Shown here in pieces: positions 1 through 7,805 of a stretch of 34,539 nt of DNA. Source of the stretch: Actinomadura physcomitrii (GTDB taxonomy: Bacteria > Actinomycetota > Actinomycetes > Streptosporangiales > Streptosporangiaceae); assembly GCF_008923205.2 (NCBI RefSeq), contig NZ_WBMS02000067.1, forward strand, positions 1-34,539, written 5' to 3'. Below the pieces are notes generated by a model. That model was not told the DNA's origin. It searched no databases and was given only the letters and a program-made list of their open reading frames with translations. Numbering within the stretch: the stretch's first letter is position 1; the number at the start of each line of letters is the position of its first letter. The position numbers and the translations under genes were made by a program.

Positions 1-1
1 C

Positions 2-82
2 GACGACGTCCAGACCGGCTACGACATCTGGCCGGGCTACGGCGCGCACGACCCCGCCGCCGCCGACCCCCGCGAGGGCTGA
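2..82 (+). CDS. C-terminal 26 residues of a truncated gene
   Basis: An open frame enters from the left edge and stops at TGA 80-82. The visible tail begins DDVQTGYDIWPGYG and ends DPREG. It is too short to assign a family. The choice of this frame over its neighbours rests on an ordinary actinobacterial codon pattern and on the stop falling 22 bases before the convergent gene's stop. Function is unknown, and the gene could be a shadow frame. Confidence 0.5.
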   Translation, partial: DDVQTGYDIWPGYGAHDPAAADPREG

Positions 83-84
83 CG

Positions 85-96
85 GCCCGGCCGGGC
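85..96. terminator. GC palindrome between convergent genes, possible terminator
   Basis: GCCCGGCCGGGC is a perfect 12-bp palindrome in the 22-bp gap between two converging stop codons. It could act as a short bidirectional hairpin terminator of the kind without a U-tract. It has no loop of its own, and such palindromes arise by chance in sequence this GC-rich. Confidence 0.3.
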
Positions 97-104
97 TTCC
101 GCTC

Positions 105-3100
105 CTACTTGGCCGGGCGGCTCCACAGGACGGGCTGCCCGCCGTCGTCGTCCGCGGTGCCGCCGACGCCGAGCAGCGTCCCGCCCGCCGCCGCCAGCCC
201 GGTGATCTCCTGGTCGCCGGGGCCCGCCAGCCCCTTGCCGGACGGGGTCGAGACCGTCCAGGACGCGCCGTCCGCGGACTTCCACGCCACCACGTCGGCC
301 GAGCCCGCGTCGCCCGTCGTGCCCGCCGCGGAGAACCCGGCGCCGGTCGCGGCCAGCGCGGTGACCCGCACGGCCTTCGCGCCGGCCGGCGACGGCAACT
401 GCACCGCCTTCCAGGTGCGGCCGCCGTCGGCGGACACGTAGCCGAGCGCGACCGTGCCGGACGGCGTCCGCCCCTCACCGGCCGCCACGATCGTGTTGCC
501 CTGCGCGCTGACCCGCGTCAGCGACCCGTCCGTCGTGCCGGACGGCAGCGGAAGCTGCTTCAGCGTCCACTGCTTGCCGTCCTGCGAGGTCCACACGGCC
601 GGCCGGTCGGCGGTGGCGGCCTTGGCGGCGGGGTCGCGCAGCCCGCCCGCGGCCGCGAACCCGAACCCGCCCGCGGCGACCGAGCGCAGCCAGCGGTCGG
701 AGTTCGGCAGCGCGTTCAGCCCGCTGTTCCCGACGCCCCTGCCGCGCTCCCACGTCTTCAGGTCGGCGGAGAACCAGGTGGCGGCGGACGCGCCGTCGTC
801 GCCGACGATCACGTAGCCGGCCGGTCCCGCCGCGGTGGCGTAGGTCGCGAGCTGGCTCCGGCCGGGACGGAACGCCTCCGCGCCGTCCGCGGCCTGCCAG
901 CCCGAGCCGTCGGACGAGGTCACGACGAGCGGCCGGTGCGGCGCGGCCCGGTCGAACCCGACCGCCAGCCACCCCTGCCTGCCCGCGGCGACGCTGAGCA
1001 GCCGCTGCCCGCCGGGGCGGGAGAACGCGGCGCCGGCGCCCTGCGCGCGCGTCCACGTCTTCCCGTCGCCGGAGACCCACGCGGCCGCATCGCCGCCCGT
1101 GCTGCCCACCGCGACGGTCTTGCCCCCGTCGGAGCCGAGCGCGGTGACGGTGTGGTCGCGGCGCACCGCGCCCGGCACCTTCGCCAGGTCGACCGGGACC
1201 TCGGCCCCCTTGGCGTCGAGCACGGTGAGCATGGCGTTCTGGTCGCCGCCGCCGTTCTGGAAGCCGACGACGACGCTCTGCCCGGCGGCCGACGCCGACG
1301 ACCGCACCGTGCGGCCGGGCTGGGCCGGGACGGAGCCCGCGTCCTGCCAGGTGTTGCCGTCCGCGCTGCGCGACACCAGGAGGTCGCGGCCCCGCACGAC
1401 GATCGCCGCGAACCCGTTCGCGTCGCCGAGCACGGTCGAGACGCTCCGGTAGCCGGACGCCTTGAGCTGCCCCGCCTTCGTCCAGGTCTTGCCGTCCTTG
1501 GACGTGAACGCCTGCCCGTAGGGGCCCTTGACCTCGCGGATGGCGAGGAAGCCGGTGGGGCCGCCGCCGACCATCAGGCCGTGCGTGCCCTTCGGCGTGG
1601 GCACCTCGGTGGTGTCCCAGGTGCTCCCGCCGTCCTCCGAGCGGAACGTGCGGCGGAACCGGGCGGGCTTCTTCGGGTCCGGCGCGTGGATCGCCTCGAC
1701 GACCACCGCGTTCCCCGACGCCGCCGCCGTGACCAGCGTGAGCTGCCCGTTCCGCACCGGCAGGCCGAGCTGGCCGCCGCTCTTGATGGCCCAGCTCGCG
1801 CCGTCGCCGGACGTCCAGACGGCGGGCTCGGCGTCGCTGAAGTCGCCCTTCTTGGACGAGGAGCCGATCGCCATGAACCCGTCGCCGGTGCCGATGACCT
1901 GCTTCACCCTCGTGTGCCCGCCGAACGGCAGCGCGGCCTGGTCGGGCTGCCGCGTCCAGCTCTTGCCGTCCTGGCTCGTCCACAGCACGGGGCCGGCCGT
2001 GCCGGCGCCGATCGCGACCCAGCCGTGCCCGCCGCCGCCGACCAGCCGGGGCGTGTCGTCCGGGGTGCCGCCGGTGCCCTTGACCTCGGCGGACGTGAAG
2101 GTCCTGCCTCCGTCGGAGGAGACGAGGAACTCGGGGCGCGAGCCGTCCACGCCGGACTCCGCGCCGACGGCCACCACGGTCGAGCCGGCCGCCGCGACGT
2201 CGGTCAGCCGCTGGTCGAGCCCGTCGTGGTCGCCCTGCCCGGCCGCGAACAGCGACCCGGCGAGCCGGACGCCCGCGGCGGTGCCGCCGTCGTCGTCACC
2301 GCCGCTCTGGGAGACGAAGTAGTAGCCGCCGCCCGCGAGGACGGCGACGGCCGCCAGCCCGGCGACGCCGATGAGGATCGGCTTCTTGGACCGCTTCGCG
2401 CCCTTCTTCTTCGCCGGCTCGGTGCGCCACGGCTCCTCGATCGTCGGGGGCGCGGGCGTGACGGGCGGGCCGGGCGGTGCCGCCTGCGGGCCGGGGAGCT
2501 GCTGCGAGGGGACGCCCGGGATCTCCTGGGCGTAGGGGAACGGCTCGGGCCCGCCGAGCACGGGCTTGTTGTCCGGGATCTCCTGCGCCCAGGGGAACGG
2601 TTCGTGCGCGGGCTGCGCGGGGCCGGGCTGCCCGGGGCCGGGGAACGGCGGGGTGGGCTGCGGCGGGGCGGGCTGCGGCGTGGGCGGCAGCGCGGCCTGC
2701 GGGTTGCCGGGGATCTCCTGCGCCCACGGGAACGGCTCGGGCGCCGCCGGGGGCGGGGTGGGCACGTCCTGGGCGTGGGGGAACGGCGCGGGCGGCTGCG
2801 GGGCCGGCGGTTGCGGCGCCGGCGGCTGCGGCGCGGGCGGTTGCGGGGCCGGCGGCTGCCGGGAGGCGGCGGGCCGTTCCACGCGGGTGACGTCCGCATC
2901 GTCATCCTCGTCGTCACCGCGGCCCGTGTTCCCGAGCCAGGCGGAGGCGTCCAGGATGGTCTGGTCGCCGACCGGTCCACCGGGGGCCGGTCCACCGGGG
3001 GCCGGGCCGGCGGGCGCGGCACCCGGCGCGCCGGGGAACGGCGGAGGAACGGCGGGCTCACCGCCGCCGCCCTCGCCCTGGTTCCCGCTCGAGAACACCT

Positions 3101-3356
3101 GCGTGCGCATCATCCCGCTGATGTCGATGTCGCTGATCGTCCGGTCGGACTCGTCGTCCTCCGGCTCGGGCAGCGGCTCCCCGAACGGCGGCGGCTGCTC
3201 CGCCGGCTCGGGCAGCAGCGGCGTGGCGCCGGACGGGCCCTGCCCGGCCAGCCACTGGGGAGGCGGCGGCGCCTGCCCGGGCCGCCCGGCGTCGGGACGC
3301 TCGACCTCTCCCTGCCCGGGCCCGTGGTCGCCGTCCTGCTTTCCGGTCGAAGTCAC
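105..3356 (-). CDS. Single-pass membrane protein with Pro-rich cytoplasmic tail and Asp-box (BNR-like) repeat ectodomain
   Basis: This 1083-aa protein starts at GTG 3356, with GGGAG seven bases upstream. Residues 1-320 are acidic and proline-rich, with five PPAPQ units (about 167-190) and four PFPxAQ(E/D)(I/V)P units (about 191-282). A basic KKKGAKRSKK stretch precedes one TM helix (about 326-349). The remaining 730 residues carry about twelve repeats of the form S-x-D-G-x-x-W (for example TSQDGKSW, TSKDGKTW, VSGDGKTW). These match Asp-boxes of beta-propeller proteins of the sialidase/BNR or sortilin type. No sialidase catalytic residues are evident, so a binding or scaffold role outside the cell is more likely than hydrolysis. 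The tail has T-containing acidic motifs (DRTI, DQTIL, DVTRV) that resemble Ser/Thr-kinase sites. It lies downstream of the esterase and sulfatase on the same strand, with a 105-bp gap that could hold its own promoter. Architecture is well supported; function is not. Confidence 0.85.
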   Translation of the reverse strand: MTSTGKQDGDHGPGQGEVERPDAGRPGQAPPPPQWLAGQGPSGATPLLPEPAEQPPPFGEPLPEPEDDESDRTISDIDISGMMRTQVFSSGNQGEGGGGEPAVPPPFPGAPGAAPAGPAPGGPAPGGPVGDQTILDASAWLGNTGRGDDEDDDADVTRVERPAASRQPPAPQPPAPQPPAPQPPAPQPPAPFPHAQDVPTPPPAAPEPFPWAQEIPGNPQAALPPTPQPAPPQPTPPFPGPGQPGPAQPAHEPFPWAQEIPDNKPVLGGPEPFPYAQEIPGVPSQQLPGPQAAPPGPPVTPAPPTIEEPWRTEPAKKKGAKRSKKPILIGVAGLAAVAVLAGGGYYFVSQSGGDDDGGTAAGVRLAGSLFAAGQGDHDGLDQRLTDVAAAGSTVVAVGAESGVDGSRPEFLVSSDGGRTFTSAEVKGTGGTPDDTPRLVGGGGHGWVAIGAGTAGPVLWTSQDGKSWTRQPDQAALPFGGHTRVKQVIGTGDGFMAIGSSSKKGDFSDAEPAVWTSGDGASWAIKSGGQLGLPVRNGQLTLVTAAASGNAVVVEAIHAPDPKKPARFRRTFRSEDGGSTWDTTEVPTPKGTHGLMVGGGPTGFLAIREVKGPYGQAFTSKDGKTWTKAGQLKASGYRSVSTVLGDANGFAAIVVRGRDLLVSRSADGNTWQDAGSVPAQPGRTVRSSASAAGQSVVVGFQNGGGDQNAMLTVLDAKGAEVPVDLAKVPGAVRRDHTVTALGSDGGKTVAVGSTGGDAAAWVSGDGKTWTRAQGAGAAFSRPGGQRLLSVAAGRQGWLAVGFDRAAPHRPLVVTSSDGSGWQAADGAEAFRPGRSQLATYATAAGPAGYVIVGDDGASAATWFSADLKTWERGRGVGNSGLNALPNSDRWLRSVAAGGFGFAAAGGLRDPAAKAATADRPAVWTSQDGKQWTLKQLPLPSGTTDGSLTRVSAQGNTIVAAGEGRTPSGTVALGYVSADGGRTWKAVQLPSPAGAKAVRVTALAATGAGFSAAGTTGDAGSADVVAWKSADGASWTVSTPSGKGLAGPGDQEITGLAAAGGTLLGVGGTADDDGGQPVLWSRPAK

Positions 3357-3461
3357 GCCCGCACTCCCAGCCTGAGGTCACGTACACGTCGCCCGCGTGT
3401 CCGATGTCGTGAGCGATGATAATGGGCATTCGCCCCGGCCGCGTCGCGGAACCTGCCGCCG

Positions 3462-4586
3462 TCACCCGGCCTTCAGCCGGCCGTTCATCCACTGCATGAT
3501 CTCGGGCGTCAGGCGGGTGAACGTGCCGAAGTTGTGGCCGCCGTCGTCGGGGAACAGCGTGTCCACCCGCAGCGGCGGCTTCGCCGCCTGGATGAACTGC
3601 TGCGCCTGCCGGTAGCCCTTCTCGACCTTGCTGGAGGCCAGCAGGACCGACGTCGGCGGGGACGGCAGGTGCCGCACCCGCCAGAGCAGGTCGTTGTCGT
3701 TGCGGACCTTCGCGCTGCCGCCGTACAGCTCGCCGGTCGTCGGGTCCTTGATCGCGTGCAGGTAGCCGCCGAGGGACGCGCCCGCCGCGAACCGGTCGGA
3801 GTGCAGCATGGCCAGCTTCACCGCGCAGTAGCCGCCCGTCGACTGGCCCATCACCCCCCAGCCCTGCTCGTCGGCCGCCAGCCGGTAGGTCGCGCTCAGC
3901 GCCTTCGGGACGTCCTGCGCGAAGAACGCGAGGGACTGCGGCCCACTCGGCACGTCGGTGCACTCGGTGTCGCGCGGCGGGGCGACCATCGTCCGGGTGA
4001 TGACGTAGACGGTCGGCTGGATCGTTCCGTTGCGCATGTCCTTGGCGGCGAGCTTCACCATCGCCTGCCGCTCGATGATGCCGCGCGGGTCGCCCGGGTA
4101 GCCGGCGAGGACGAGCGCCACCGGGAACCGGCGGGTCTTGAACTGCGGCTGGAAGTACTGCGGCGGCAGGTACACGAACGCCTGCACCTGCAGGCCCGTC
4201 CGCGCGCCGCGGATCGTCGTCTGCTCCAGCCGCCCGTCCCGCTCCGGGTCGTGCAGGCCCTGCTTCACCGACAGCGGCGAGACGGTCCGCGCGAGCGGGC
4301 CGCTCGCCAGGGCGCCCTGGCCCGCCTTGGCGCCGTGCACCGCGACGGGCCCGTCCAGCCGGCCGAGCAGGTCGCTCCAGCTGTTGTAGAAGACGAAGTA
4401 GGCGTTCATCCCGGTGACGAGGGCGAGCGTGATGAAGAGCTGGCAGCCGACCAGCAGCCCGCCGCGGGCGGCCTGCGCGCCGGGCCCGCGGCCGGTGATC
4501 TTCGGCAGCGCCCACAGCGTGCCGGCCAGCGCCGCCACGGCGAGCAGGCAGACGAGGACCACGAAGGCCGTGCCGGTCAGCTGCAT
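3462..4586 (-). CDS. Membrane-anchored alpha/beta-hydrolase, esterase-D/antigen-85-like
   Basis: This 374-aa protein starts at ATG 4586, preceded by GGGGGGAG at eight bases. It has two N-terminal TM helices (about 6-27 and 41-66) and an extracytoplasmic hydrolase domain of the putative esterase family (PF00756-like). The nucleophile elbow is GQSTGG with Ser249, and a candidate catalytic His is His351 in DDGGHNFG. PF00756 includes mycolyltransferases, S-formylglutathione hydrolase and feruloyl/acyl esterases. The two-TM anchor followed by a short extracellular linker is common in actinobacterial surface esterases. Its stop lies 105 bp before the Asp-box gene, and its start lies 52 bp after the sulfatase stop, so it is probably cotranscribed with the sulfatase. 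The substrate cannot be told from sequence; an O-acyl group on a surface glycan is one possibility given the neighbours. Confidence 0.85.
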   Translation of the reverse strand: MQLTGTAFVVLVCLLAVAALAGTLWALPKITGRGPGAQAARGGLLVGCQLFITLALVTGMNAYFVFYNSWSDLLGRLDGPVAVHGAKAGQGALASGPLARTVSPLSVKQGLHDPERDGRLEQTTIRGARTGLQVQAFVYLPPQYFQPQFKTRRFPVALVLAGYPGDPRGIIERQAMVKLAAKDMRNGTIQPTVYVITRTMVAPPRDTECTDVPSGPQSLAFFAQDVPKALSATYRLAADEQGWGVMGQSTGGYCAVKLAMLHSDRFAAGASLGGYLHAIKDPTTGELYGGSAKVRNDNDLLWRVRHLPSPPTSVLLASSKVEKGYRQAQQFIQAAKPPLRVDTLFPDDGGHNFGTFTRLTPEIMQWMNGRLKAG

Positions 4587-4638
4587 GGGTCGTGCTCCCC
4601 CCTCGCCGGGCCGCCGGGCCCGGCCGAACCGGTCCGGC

Positions 4639-6201
4639 TCACTGGGCCCGCCCCGCGGACGCGCAGCTCTCCCCCGAGCACCGGACGAGGGCGTTCAGCT
4701 GCTCCGACAGCTGCCGCCGCCGCTCCTCGGGCAGCCGCTTCGCGGCGTTGTCCAGCTCGTTCGGGTCGCGTGCCAGGTCGTAGTACTCGCGCTCGCCGTC
4801 GGCGTACTCGACGTAGAGCGCGTCGTTCGTGCGGATCGCGTTGTAGGTCGTCGGCGCGCCGGGCGCGGAGTCCTGCAGGTCCGGGTCGTCGCGCGACGGC
4901 GCGGGCTTGACGTGCTCGATCAGCGCCGCCTGCCGCCAGCCGCCGGGCGTCTCGCCGCGCAGGAACGGCACCAGCGACCGGCCGTCGGCGCCCGCCGGCG
5001 CGGGCAGCCCGGCGAGCCCGAGGAAGGTGGGGGCGAGGTCGGTGTTCTGCGCGAACGCGCCGACATGGCGTCCCGCGCCGACGCCGGGCCCGGTGACGAT
5101 GTACGGGACGTGGATGTCGACGTCGAACGCGGTCATCTTGCCGCCGGCGAGCCGGTGCTCGCCCATGTGGAAGCCGTTGTCGGAGCCGAAGACCACGTAG
5201 GTGTCGCGGTCGATGCCGAGCGTCGCCAGCTCGCCGCGGATGCGGCCGATCATGTCGTCGACGGACTGCACCATCCGGACCCGGTCGCGGAACCCCTCGT
5301 CGATCCGGGCGATCGCGCGCTTGCCGAGCTTGGGGTGCTTGCGCAGCCAGGACGGCTTGTCGCGGACGTCCTTCTCGTTGAACGCCGGCGACCGGGGCGC
5401 CTTCAGGCCGGTGAACTTGTCGGCGTACCGGGGCGCGGACACGAACGGGCCGTGCGGCGCGAACGTGGAGATCTCCATGAAGAACGGCTTGGCCGAGCCG
5501 CCGGCGCGCTGCACGAAGTCGGTGCCCTTGTCCGCCAGGACGTCGGTCAGGTAGTCCTGCGGCCGGTGGCCGTAGTTGATGAGGCGGCCGTTCTCGTTCA
5601 GGTTGTAGTCGTACTCGGGGTAGCCGTTGCCCGCGACGTACCACTCGCTCCAGCCGGGCGGCACGAACGGGCGGGGGCCGCCCTGCTTGTCGCCGGGGAG
5701 GTAGCCGTTCATGTACTTGCCGAGGAACGCGGTCCGGTACCCGGCGTTCTGCAGGGCGGGCCCGAACGAGTTCTGCTCGCCGCCGTTCTGCTGGAAGACC
5801 TTGTAGCCGCCGAGCGGCGGGAAGTTGGTGCGGACCTTGGTGTTGTGCGGGTAGCGCCCGGTGAAGATGGTCGCCCGGGACGTGCAGCACAGCGAGTCCG
5901 CCATGAAGAACTTGTCGAACGTCAGGCCGTCCCGCTGCATCTTCTGCACCTGCGGCATGTGCGCGATGAGGTTCCACGACAGGTCGTCGGTGAGCACGAA
6001 GATGATGTTCGGCTTCTTGGCGGGCTGGGTGGCGGCGACGCGGTGCCGCCCGCCGCTCCCGCCGGAGCAGGCCGCGAGGGCGGCGGCGAGGACGGCGGTG
6101 AGCAGGAGCGCGAGGGCCGCCCGGCCGCGGGCCGGGCGGGCACGGGGACGGCGGGTGCGGAGGGTCGCCGAAGGCGGCTCGCACCGCTGTTCCCGGATCA
6201 A
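4639..6201 (-). CDS. Secreted sulfatase lipoprotein with variant formylglycine motif
   Basis: This is a type I sulfatase (alkaline-phosphatase superfamily) of about 520 aa. I take TTG 6201 as the start because GAGGAGAGG lies six bases upstream; the frame is open to TTG 6225 (528 aa). In the 528-aa numbering, a signal peptide ends in the lipobox LAAC with Cys53, so it is exported and lipid-anchored. Metal-binding Asp80-Asp81 (LTDD) and DNG in FGSDNGFHMGEH are typical. The nucleophile motif reads LCCTSRATIFTGRYPHN: Cys113 fits the residue converted to formylglycine, and Arg117 is present, but the usual Pro of CxPxR is Thr115. The length fits arylsulfatase-like and N-acetylglucosamine-sulfatase-like members. 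It is the first gene of a minus-strand set and diverges from the GH43 gene. The substrate is unknown; a sulfated glycan is plausible. Confidence 0.9.
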   Translation of the reverse strand: MIREQRCEPPSATLRTRRPRARPARGRAALALLLTAVLAAALAACSGGSGGRHRVAATQPAKKPNIIFVLTDDLSWNLIAHMPQVQKMQRDGLTFDKFFMADSLCCTSRATIFTGRYPHNTKVRTNFPPLGGYKVFQQNGGEQNSFGPALQNAGYRTAFLGKYMNGYLPGDKQGGPRPFVPPGWSEWYVAGNGYPEYDYNLNENGRLINYGHRPQDYLTDVLADKGTDFVQRAGGSAKPFFMEISTFAPHGPFVSAPRYADKFTGLKAPRSPAFNEKDVRDKPSWLRKHPKLGKRAIARIDEGFRDRVRMVQSVDDMIGRIRGELATLGIDRDTYVVFGSDNGFHMGEHRLAGGKMTAFDVDIHVPYIVTGPGVGAGRHVGAFAQNTDLAPTFLGLAGLPAPAGADGRSLVPFLRGETPGGWRQAALIEHVKPAPSRDDPDLQDSAPGAPTTYNAIRTNDALYVEYADGEREYYDLARDPNELDNAAKRLPEERRRQLSEQLNALVRCSGESCASAGRAQ

Positions 6202-6332
6202 CGTCCGCCTCTCCTCGATCAACAACCCCGCCAGCAGGGTACCCAGCCTTACGTGTGATTCGGGTGGTTGCCTGGTGGTTCGCCAGAGTTGGTGATTGTT
6301 GGCATCATGCGGGTGGGCGAAGGGGAGGTCAG

Positions 6333-7805
6333 GTGAGGCTGCGAACGGTCCGCCCCGTGCCCCGCGCGGTCGCGAGCCCCGTGGCCCGCGCGGTCGCGAG
6401 CGCGGCGGCCGCCGTCCTGGCCCTCGCCCTGCTGCTCTGCACCGGGTGCGCCGCCGGGACGTCCCGGACCGGAGCGCGCCCGTCCGGCCGGTCCGGCGCC
6501 GCCGTGCCGGCCGCCCCGCAGGGCGCGGCGACCGCCCCGGTCACGGCGCCGGGCTACTCGCCCCGCGAGCCCGTGATCGACTCCTCGTTCGCCGACCCGT
6601 CGGTGATCAAGGCGGGCGACGCGTACTACGCCTACGGCACCAACGACGCCGGCGCCAACATGCCGGTCGCGTCCGCCCCCGACATCACCGGCCCGTGGAA
6701 GCGGCGCGCCTCCGACGGCCTGGTCCGGCTGCCGTCCTGGGCCACCGGCGGCCGGACGTGGGCGCCGGAGGTGGTCCCGCCCGGCGCCGGCAACGGCGGC
6801 TACGTGCTCTACTTCACCGCGCGCCACAAGGAGAAGGACAAGCAGTGCATCGGGGTGGCGACCGCGTCGTCCCCGGCGGGCCCGTTCGTCGCCCTGGACG
6901 GCGATCCGCTGGTGTGCCCGCTCGACCTCGGCGGCGCCATCGACCCGTCCTCGTTCGTCGACCGGGACGGCACCCGCTACCTGCTCTACAAGACCGACGC
7001 CCGCAAGACCGCCGCGATCTGGCTGGTGCGGCTCAGCCCGGACGGCCTGTACCTCGCCGGCCCGCCGCGCAAGATCATGGCGCGCGGGAAGGACGACCCG
7101 GTGCTGGTCGAGTCCCCGGCGCTCGTCTTCCGGGGCGGCAAGTACGTGCTGCTCTACTCGGCCGGCTGGTACTTCGAGACGAACTACCAGACCAGGTACG
7201 CCGTGTCCGCGTCGCTGGACGGGCCCTACGAGAAGGCGAAGGAGCCGCTGCAGAGCACCGGCCGGTACGGCGACGACGTCAAGGGACCGGGCGGGGCGAG
7301 CGTCGTGACCGACGCGAGCGGCGACCACCTGGTATTCCACGGACTGCTGGACTACCGCTCCGGCAAGCACATCCGGCGCGGCATGTACGTCGCGGCACTC
7401 GCGTGGAACGGCCCGCGACCCGTCCTGCAGGGCGTCCCCACGCGCTACGAGGCCGAGCAGGGGCGGCTCAACGGCTGCGTCTCCGCGCTGCCGCGGCCGA
7501 ACGCCTCGGGCGGGCGCGTCGCGGGCCCGTTCGACCGGGACGGCTGCGGCCTCGACGTCCCGGTCCTCGCGCCCGCCGCCGGGCGGTACGCGGTGAAGGT
7601 CGCGTACGCCAACCGGTCGGGGAACGAGTCCCACCTGCGGTTCTCGGTGAACGGGACCCCGGAGACGACGCTCACGCTCCGCAAGACGGAGGGGTCGGAC
7701 TGGACGTCCACCGAGGTGCAGGTCGACCTGAACGCGGGCTGGAACACCCTCGGGCTGGCGCGCGGCGACGGCCAGGGCCAGATCGACTACCTGGAAGTCC
7801 GCTAG
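6333..7805 (+). CDS. Secreted GH43-family glycosidase lipoprotein with C-terminal CBM
   Basis: This is a five-bladed-propeller glycosidase of the GH43 type (arabinanase/xylosidase/galactosidase group), 490 aa. I start it at GTG 6333, behind GGGGAGG; upstream codons back to 6255 look non-coding. The signal peptide ends in LLLCTGC, a lipobox-like site with Cys39 as likely lipidated residue. The three GH43 acidic residues are visible: Asp88 in FADPSVI (base), Asp204 in GGAIDPSSF (pKa modulator) and Glu260 in VESPAL (acid). From about residue 371 a beta-rich module begins RYEAEQGRLNG and ends QIDYLEVR, which matches a CBM6/CBM35-type carbohydrate-binding domain. It diverges from the sulfatase and converges on the GT39-like gene with overlapping stop codons (CTAG at 7802-7805). 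It may trim a surface or environmental polysaccharide; the sugar specificity is not readable. Confidence 0.9.
   Translation: MRLRTVRPVPRAVASPVARAVASAAAAVLALALLLCTGCAAGTSRTGARPSGRSGAAVPAAPQGAATAPVTAPGYSPREPVIDSSFADPSVIKAGDAYYAYGTNDAGANMPVASAPDITGPWKRRASDGLVRLPSWATGGRTWAPEVVPPGAGNGGYVLYFTARHKEKDKQCIGVATASSPAGPFVALDGDPLVCPLDLGGAIDPSSFVDRDGTRYLLYKTDARKTAAIWLVRLSPDGLYLAGPPRKIMARGKDDPVLVESPALVFRGGKYVLLYSAGWYFETNYQTRYAVSASLDGPYEKAKEPLQSTGRYGDDVKGPGGASVVTDASGDHLVFHGLLDYRSGKHIRRGMYVAALAWNGPRPVLQGVPTRYEAEQGRLNGCVSALPRPNASGGRVAGPFDRDGCGLDVPVLAPAAGRYAVKVAYANRSGNESHLRFSVNGTPETTLTLRKTEGSDWTSTEVQVDLNAGWNTLGLARGDGQGQIDYLEVR

Noticed and set aside
936..3419. Long plus-strand open frame opposite the Asp-box gene
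   Set aside because: Arg-rich, without domains or a ribosome site; it arises from the GC bias of the real gene on the other strand, which has clear Asp-boxes and a TM helix.
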